Below are positions 41,158-44,829 of a stretch of 44,829 nt of DNA, piece by piece. Made by a program: the position numbers and the translations under genes. The notes beneath the pieces are model-generated. The model was not told where the DNA came from and searched no databases. It worked only from the letters and a program-made list of their open reading frames with translations. The stretch spans positions 1 through 44,829 of the forward strand of contig DASRWB010000053.1 in NCBI GenBank assembly GCA_035654775.1, in the 5' to 3' direction. This stretch comes from HKST-UBA85 sp035654775. Lineage in GTDB: Bacteria > Bacteroidota > Bacteroidia > Flavobacteriales > Flavobacteriaceae. How positions within the stretch are numbered: position 1 is the first letter of the stretch; each line of letters starts with the position of its first letter.

Positions 41158-42363
41158 CTAAGCCGTTTCTACCAGCGTTTTGGAGATACGCAGGGAAGCT
41201 ATTTTAGAAGCCACAATCCCAAAAACCGAAATGGTAAGAAAAACCAAAATAAAATTCTCGACCTTTACGGCCGTTGGATAGGCAAACGATGGTGTTATCA
41301 TCACCAGTTGATAGGCTTGCTGCAGAGAGACAACCACCCAGCCGATCACCAATCCCGCAAGACCGCCCAGCACACTCATTAAAACGCCCTGATAAAAGAA
41401 AATACGCCGGATGCTTTTTGTAGTAGCACCCAAATTAAACAGGGTTTGCAGCGTTTGACGCTTGTCTAAAATCATCATGATTAACGAACCTATAAGGTTA
41501 AACATAGCCACAATAAGCACCAATGTAAATATCAGGTAAACGGCTAAGTTTTCCGTATTCAGCATTTTGTATATGGCATCATTAAGCTGAGCCTTGTTTT
41601 TAACCGTTATGGAATCCCCGAAAAGCGTTTCCAGTTTTTGTCGCACAGCAGTTTCACTTGCACCTTCTCGGAGTTTAATCTCTAGCGCACTATATTGATT
41701 TTCATCATAGTTCAGCAGTTGTCTCCCTACAAAAAGAGGCGCATAAACATACGTATCGTTCAGGGTTTCATTAATGTCAAAAATCCCAACATTCAACACA
41801 TTCACCAAAACAAAAGCTTCCTTTACAGATGAAATCTGTCCTTTACCCGGTCGGGGAACCGCCAGAGTAACACGCTTTCCGTAGTCTAAAACACCAAACG
41901 ATAAATTTGCTGAAATACCCCAGCCGGTTACTATCTGCTTTGTACCCTGCTGAAACCAATTGCCCAGAGTAACAATGGAATCTACCGCAATAATTTTACC
42001 GTAAGCCTCATCAACCGCCTTTATTTTCGCCGGATAGTTTTTATCATCAAAAGTTACAATCACCTGTTCTTCAATAATTTTGGAATACACCGCAACCTCG
42101 GGAAGGCTGTCCAGCGCCTGTTCTTGTGCCTCGGTTAGAACTAACGATTTTCCGGTAGCAGGTTCCACCTTTAGATCCGGATCTACCAGAGAAGAAAACG
42201 CCAGAGTAAAATCCTTAAGCCCGGCAAATCCCGACAGAACAACAAACAAAGAAGCCGAACCCAGAACAATTCCCGTAAGGGCTATATACGTGATAAAATT
42301 AATGGCATTGGTGCTACTCTTAGAGTATAAATACCGCTTCGCTATATAAAGTGAAAAGTGCAA
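41158..42363 (-). CDS. LolC/FtsX-type ABC permease
   Basis: 401 aa inner-membrane protein. Start TTG directly after the rbfA TAA. N-terminal YIAKRYLYSKSSTNAINFITYIALTGIVLGSASLFVVLSGFAG (first membrane helix about 20-45), a large periplasmic MacB-like domain (about 50-260), then three helices (about 273-297, 322-348, 370-393) with the FtsX motif MMILDKRQTLQTLFNLGATTKSIRRIFFYQG. These are the LolCE features used to extract lipoproteins. The ATPase gene is not in the window. It is cotranscribed with rbfA. Confidence 0.9.
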   Translation of the reverse strand: MHFSLYIAKRYLYSKSSTNAINFITYIALTGIVLGSASLFVVLSGFAGLKDFTLAFSSLVDPDLKVEPATGKSLVLTEAQEQALDSLPEVAVYSKIIEEQVIVTFDDKNYPAKIKAVDEAYGKIIAVDSIVTLGNWFQQGTKQIVTGWGISANLSFGVLDYGKRVTLAVPRPGKGQISSVKEAFVLVNVLNVGIFDINETLNDTYVYAPLFVGRQLLNYDENQYSALEIKLREGASETAVRQKLETLFGDSITVKNKAQLNDAIYKMLNTENLAVYLIFTLVLIVAMFNLIGSLIMMILDKRQTLQTLFNLGATTKSIRRIFFYQGVLMSVLGGLAGLVIGWVVVSLQQAYQLVMITPSFAYPTAVKVENFILVFLTISVFGIVASKIASLRISKTLVETA

Positions 42364-42759
42364 TTATGATTTCTTTCTTTTAGCCAAAAGGTCCGGATTT
42401 TTAATGGGGTTTTCTACGCCCTTTAACGAACGCTCTATACCATCCAGATAAGCAATGGAATCGTCTATAAAAAACTCCAGTTGGGGCATGCGCCGAAGCT
42501 GATGTTTAGTCCGTTGCGCCATTTCATAGCGTATGGATGTAGAATTAGCCTTAATGCCCGCCAGCAATTCCGCCGCTTTTTCCTCAGGAAAAACACTTAA
42601 ATAGGTCTTCGCTATAGACAAATCCGAAGTCACCCGAACCTTGGAAACAGAAATAATAACCCCGCGCATACCACCCTGTGTGGCAGACGTTTGAAGGATA
42701 TCTACCAAATCTTTTTGCAAAAGCGTACCTATTTTTTTCTGTCTTTGGGTTTCTTCCAT
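42364..42759 (-). CDS. rbfA: ribosome-binding factor A
   Basis: 131 aa. It assists 30S maturation, including cold growth, by binding the 16S 5' helix. The KH-type core (VIISVSKVRVTSDLSIAKTYLSVFPEEKAAELL) and MAQRTKHQLRRMPQLEFFIDDSIAYLDGIERSL are typical RbfA. The start is set at 42759 (MEETQRQKKIG). A longer frame to 42777 would run into the TATTTTTG box that ends 4 bp before this ATG. The gene diverges from the epimerase gene and is coupled to the permease. Confidence 0.94.
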   Translation of the reverse strand: MEETQRQKKIGTLLQKDLVDILQTSATQGGMRGVIISVSKVRVTSDLSIAKTYLSVFPEEKAAELLAGIKANSTSIRYEMAQRTKHQLRRMPQLEFFIDDSIAYLDGIERSLKGVENPIKNPDLLAKRKKS

Positions 42760-42763
42760 ACCG

Positions 42764-42771
42764 CAAAAATA
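42764..42771 (-). promoter_or_regulatory. -7 box for rbfA (near-leaderless)
   Basis: Minus-strand TATTTTTG followed by CGGT and then ATG. Same layout as the holB promoter (TATCTTTG-CGAT-ATG). Confidence 0.6.
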
Positions 42772-42792
42772 GCGCATATTTAAAGATTATCT

Positions 42793-42800
42793 TACTTTTG
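42793..42800 (+). promoter_or_regulatory. -7 box for the epimerase gene
   Basis: TACTTTTG 23 bp upstream of the ATG at 42824. Confidence 0.55.
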
Positions 42801-42823
42801 ATAAAGAAAATTCACTTAAACCC

Positions 42824-43234
42824 ATGATAAACAAGATAGAACACATAGGCATAGCCGTAAAAAACATACAAGAATCCAACCGGCTTTTTGAAAAACTCTT
42901 CGGAAAATCCCACTACAAAATAGAAACCGTTCAAAGCGAAGGCGTAAGCACCTCCTTTTTTATGCTAGGCGATACCAAAATAGAATTGCTGGAAGCCACC
43001 TCAAGCGATAGCCCCATAGCCAAATTCATTGAAAAACGCGGCGAAGGCATACACCACATCGCCCTTCATGTAGAAAACATAAACACCGAAATACAACGCC
43101 TACAAAACGAGGGATTCACCCTGATAAACAAAACCCCTAAAGACGGTGCAGACAACAAGCAAATCGCATTTCTGCACCCCAAATCCACAAACGGAATTTT
43201 AGTAGAACTGTGTCAGGAAAAGAACAAAAAATAA
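42824..43234 (+). CDS. mce: methylmalonyl-CoA epimerase
   Basis: 136 aa VOC-fold enzyme that epimerises methylmalonyl-CoA so that propionate or odd-chain carbon can enter or leave the TCA cycle. Metal ligands fit the family: His7 (IEHIGIAV), Glu54 (KIELLE), His78 (GIHHIAL) and Glu128 (ILVELCQ). The motif GEGIHHIALHVEN is characteristic. The coding strand is notably rich in A and C. It stands alone, with the CAT tRNA downstream. Confidence 0.93.
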   Translation: MINKIEHIGIAVKNIQESNRLFEKLFGKSHYKIETVQSEGVSTSFFMLGDTKIELLEATSSDSPIAKFIEKRGEGIHHIALHVENINTEIQRLQNEGFTLINKTPKDGADNKQIAFLHPKSTNGILVELCQEKNKK

Positions 43235-43262
43235 ATTCTCTTGCTACCTAACAAAAAAGTAT

Positions 43263-43270
43263 TAAATTTG
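43263..43270 (+). promoter_or_regulatory. promoter for tRNA-CAT
   Basis: TAAATTTG (43263-43270) with a TTG 19 bp upstream (43241-43243), the full Bacteroidetes -33/-7 layout, 11 bp before the tRNA. Confidence 0.65.
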
Positions 43271-43281
43271 CACCCTATTTA

Positions 43282-43355
43282 GGTCCCATAGCTCAGTTGG
43301 TTAGAGCACCTGACTCATAATCAGGTGGTCCCTGGTTCGAGCCCAGGTGGGACCA
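43282..43355 (+). tRNA. tRNA with anticodon CAT (Met elongator or Ile2)
   Basis: 74 nt. The acceptor stem GGTCCCA pairs with TGGGACC, discriminator A. The D arm is GCTCAGTTGGTTAGAGC; anticodon stem CCTGA/TCAGG with loop CTCATAA; T arm CCTGG-TTCGAGC-CCAGG. It is not an initiator by its closed acceptor stem. CAT may read AUG (Met) or, after lysidine modification, AUA (Ile2); the sequence alone does not decide. CCA is not encoded. Confidence 0.93.
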
Positions 43356-43404
43356 CAATGAAAAATCAAGCTTTTCAAGAAATTGGGAAGCTTTTTTGAT
43401 TTTT
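43341..43404 (+). repeat. tRNA tail plus terminator, copy 1
   Basis: The 16 nt GCCCAGGTGGGACCAC (43341-43356) covering the tRNA 3' end, then after 5 nt a 42-nt segment (43362-43403) that is a hairpin terminator: AAAATCAAGCTT pairs imperfectly with AAGCTTTTTTGATTTT. Both parts recur 112-113 bp downstream. Confidence 0.9.
43361..43404 (+). terminator. terminator of the tRNA-CAT gene
   Basis: Imperfect stem of AAAATCAAGCTT with AAGCTTTTTTGATTTTT (two extra T in the right arm), internal loop of about 14 nt, ending in T5. Confidence 0.7.
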
Positions 43405-43432
43405 ACCACAGGACTTTAGGGCGAGAAGTTTA

Positions 43433-43452
43433 TCCTGAGCGCAGTCGAAGGA
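43433..43452 (+). repeat. interspersed-repeat-like element
   Basis: TCCTGAGCGCAGTCGAAGGA, with TCCT/AGGA inverted ends. From memory, close relatives of CTGAGCGCAGTCGAAGG are scattered in many copies through flavobacterial genomes. It lies directly before the second tRNA tail. Only one copy is found in this window. Confidence 0.45.
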
Positions 43453-43453
43453 A

Positions 43454-43515
43454 GCCCAGGTGGGACCACTTTTAAAATCAAGCTTTTCAAGAAATTGGGA
43501 AGCTTTTTTGATTTT
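43454..43515 (+). repeat. tRNA tail plus terminator, copy 2
   Basis: Identical GCCCAGGTGGGACCAC (43454-43469) and identical 42-nt terminator (43474-43515), separated by TTTT instead of AATGA. No 5' part of a tRNA precedes it, so this is a partial duplicate, not a gene. Confidence 0.9.
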
Positions 43516-43628
43516 ACGGCTGGATTTTCCGAGTAGGAATCACAGATTACCTTATGAAGAAAACTTGGTTTCGAAAGTAAACTAAAAAAACTTGTTTTTT
43601 TAACCTAGATCTTTATTACCAAAAGTAT
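43516..43628. other. short gap after the duplicated tRNA tail
   Basis: No frame or RNA recognised. A short A/T hairpin (AAAAAAAC 43584-43591, GTTTTTTT 43594-43601) may end the leftward esterase transcript. Confidence 0.35.
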
Positions 43629-44801
43629 TTATTCGCTCTTGCTTAATTCTTTTATTTTCATCCTGGCGTGTTCATTACTTGGGTTCAGTTCAAGAGATTT
43701 TTTATAATTTTCAATGGCATTTTTGATATCTCCCCAAAACGCATAAGCCTCACCTAAGCTATCATAAGCATTGAATGATTTTGGGTAGTTCTCTGTATTC
43801 AAGATAAAAAAGGCCAAAGCCTTTTGTCGAACACTTTCATCCCTATTTTGGAGCATTGCATAACCTACTTGGTTCACGAGAGACTCTGGCGGACTAAGCT
43901 CCCAAGATAGCCGCTTGGAAAGAGATTGGAAATGCTGAGTGAGTTGTTCCATGCTTTCTACGTTGCGATAGGAAATACCATAGCCCTCAAAAATCGAAGA
44001 GATGCCATTATAAAAAGCAATAAGAGGAACCGAGTTGTGATTTTCATTTTCGAAGTATTCTAATTTTGCAGGCAATTCACCTTTGCATTTACTATTCAAG
44101 ACCTCATACAATCGTACATGGCGATCACGATTTCTGATATTCCTTTTGCCCCAATTGGCAGTGGCGATGTAAAGGTATCTTTCAAATGATGGTTCAGTTA
44201 GGGAAGCTAACTTTTTGTCCATGGTTTCTGAATCCCACGTTCCAAAACTTGGGTCAACCGCAATAAATGAATTGAAAAGCGTCTTTTCTTTCATATAGGC
44301 ATGAGTGGCCAACAAACCTCCTAAAGAATGACCAAAAAGAATTCGATATTGTTCTGTTCTATACTTTTGATCCAATTCGGGAATAAGCTCATCTTCTAAA
44401 AAGCTTAGAAAACGCTCTCCACCACCTGAATTATTCTCTCTTACAGTAACAATTTTGTCCGGTGTGTAGTCTCTTCTTCTATCTACATTTTGAATACCCA
44501 CCACAATCATCTCTGGAATTTTCCAGCTTCTGTATACATCAGAACTCATGTAGTTTACAATTCCGGCTATGGACTTAAAGTACAAATCTCCATCAAGTAC
44601 AATAAGCACCGGATAGCGCTTATAGGCTGATTCTTTATTAGGGTATGAATCAGGAAGACTAATCCAATATGCTCTGTCTTCATTCAAGATAGTAGACCTA
44701 AGGGAATGTTTTGTGCCAATTATAATTTGTTCAACATCTTGTGATCTTACCTGAATGATCCCTATTAGCAAAAGTAGTACGACAATGCTATTTTTATTCA
44801 T
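43629..44801 (-). CDS. exported alpha/beta-hydrolase esterase with C-terminal TPR
   Basis: 390 aa. Signal peptide 1-20. Putative esterase of the Esterase D/Fes-like (COG2819) kind: YPVLIVLDGDLYFKSIAGIV, the nucleophile elbow GHSLGG (Ser159), AVDPSFGTW (Asp183) and ENENHNSVP (His255), a plausible triad. Residues about 343-376 form one good TPR motif (AYDSLGEAYAFWGDIKNAIENYKKSLELNPS). The substrate is unknown: siderophore esters, acyl esters and xenobiotic esters are all possible. It sits just beyond the duplicated tRNA tail, and its start is 28 bp from the window edge. Confidence 0.85.
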   Translation of the reverse strand: MNKNSIVVLLLLIGIIQVRSQDVEQIIIGTKHSLRSTILNEDRAYWISLPDSYPNKESAYKRYPVLIVLDGDLYFKSIAGIVNYMSSDVYRSWKIPEMIVVGIQNVDRRRDYTPDKIVTVRENNSGGGERFLSFLEDELIPELDQKYRTEQYRILFGHSLGGLLATHAYMKEKTLFNSFIAVDPSFGTWDSETMDKKLASLTEPSFERYLYIATANWGKRNIRNRDRHVRLYEVLNSKCKGELPAKLEYFENENHNSVPLIAFYNGISSIFEGYGISYRNVESMEQLTQHFQSLSKRLSWELSPPESLVNQVGYAMLQNRDESVRQKALAFFILNTENYPKSFNAYDSLGEAYAFWGDIKNAIENYKKSLELNPSNEHARMKIKELSKSE

Positions 44802-44829
44802 TCTGTTTTTTCTATTTGATGGGTAACGT

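Noticed and set aside
43454..43515. A second tRNA gene
   Set aside because: Only the 3' acceptor and part of the T arm are present; there is no D arm or anticodon arm.
1..44829. CRISPR array, prophage, restriction-modification or other defence island
   Set aside because: No regular repeat-spacer pattern, integrase, capsid, nuclease-methylase pair or known defence motif was found in the window.

Overview
The window is a chromosomal piece of a low-GC member of the Bacteroidetes, most likely a Flavobacteriaceae species. The evidence is the repeated TAnnTTTG -7 promoter box (about 20 good instances), the absence of clear Shine-Dalgarno sequences, several TTG starts, and families typical of that group: a DUF4175 giant protein, an OmpH-like lipoprotein, tandem OmpA-like domains, a SusC-style carboxypeptidase-regulatory-like TonB-dependent receptor family protein, and S41, M1, S8 and M28 exported peptidases. 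There is no sign of prophage, CRISPR, a restriction system or an insertion sequence.

Layout, left to right. 1-2.9 kb: pgk (cut by the left edge) diverges from holB, which converges on an ompH/skp-like gene. 3.0-9.7 kb: a leftward block, DUF4175 - ybeY - mnmG - SAM methyltransferase. The mnmG gene is bracketed by two parS-like centromere sites. 9.8-17.6 kb: an AlkB-type membrane monooxygenase, gltX, a small outer-membrane protein, an SPFH protein, a FemAB/GNAT-like protein, DUF1761 and glnS. 17.6-21.2 kb: folB, tRNA-Cys, a LysE-type exporter and RNase R. 21.16-21.70 kb: a 540-bp AT-rich gene-free stretch with DnaA-box-like repeats. 21.7-23.5 kb: an operon of rpiB, a CDF zinc exporter and an ElaA-type acetyltransferase. 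23.5-30.9 kb: leftward envelope and protease genes (tandem OmpA-like protein, S41 protease with rnpA, M1 peptidase, S8 lipoprotein protease, metallo-beta-lactamase-fold hydrolase). 31-35 kb: DUF202, a CPA-type antiporter with an RCK domain, and lepA. 35.4-43.2 kb: a TonB-dependent-receptor-like barrel, a TolB-like propeller lipoprotein, an M28-PDZ lipoprotein, a Dus enzyme, a LolC/FtsX permease with rbfA, and methylmalonyl-CoA epimerase. 43.3-44.8 kb: a CAT-anticodon tRNA whose 3' end and terminator are duplicated, then an exported esterase with a TPR tail.

Functionally the window mixes core information genes (holB, gltX, glnS, rnr, rnpA, lepA, rbfA, mnmG, ybeY, dus, two tRNAs) with envelope biogenesis and extracytoplasmic proteolysis. 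The points most worth a second look are the parS pair around mnmG together with the DnaA-box-like AT-rich gap (an origin-proximal signature), the duplicated tRNA tail, the two back-to-back -7 boxes between the TolB-like and M28 genes, the promoters placed only a few bases before start codons (possible leaderless mRNAs), and the uncharacterised DUF4175 giant coupled to ybeY.
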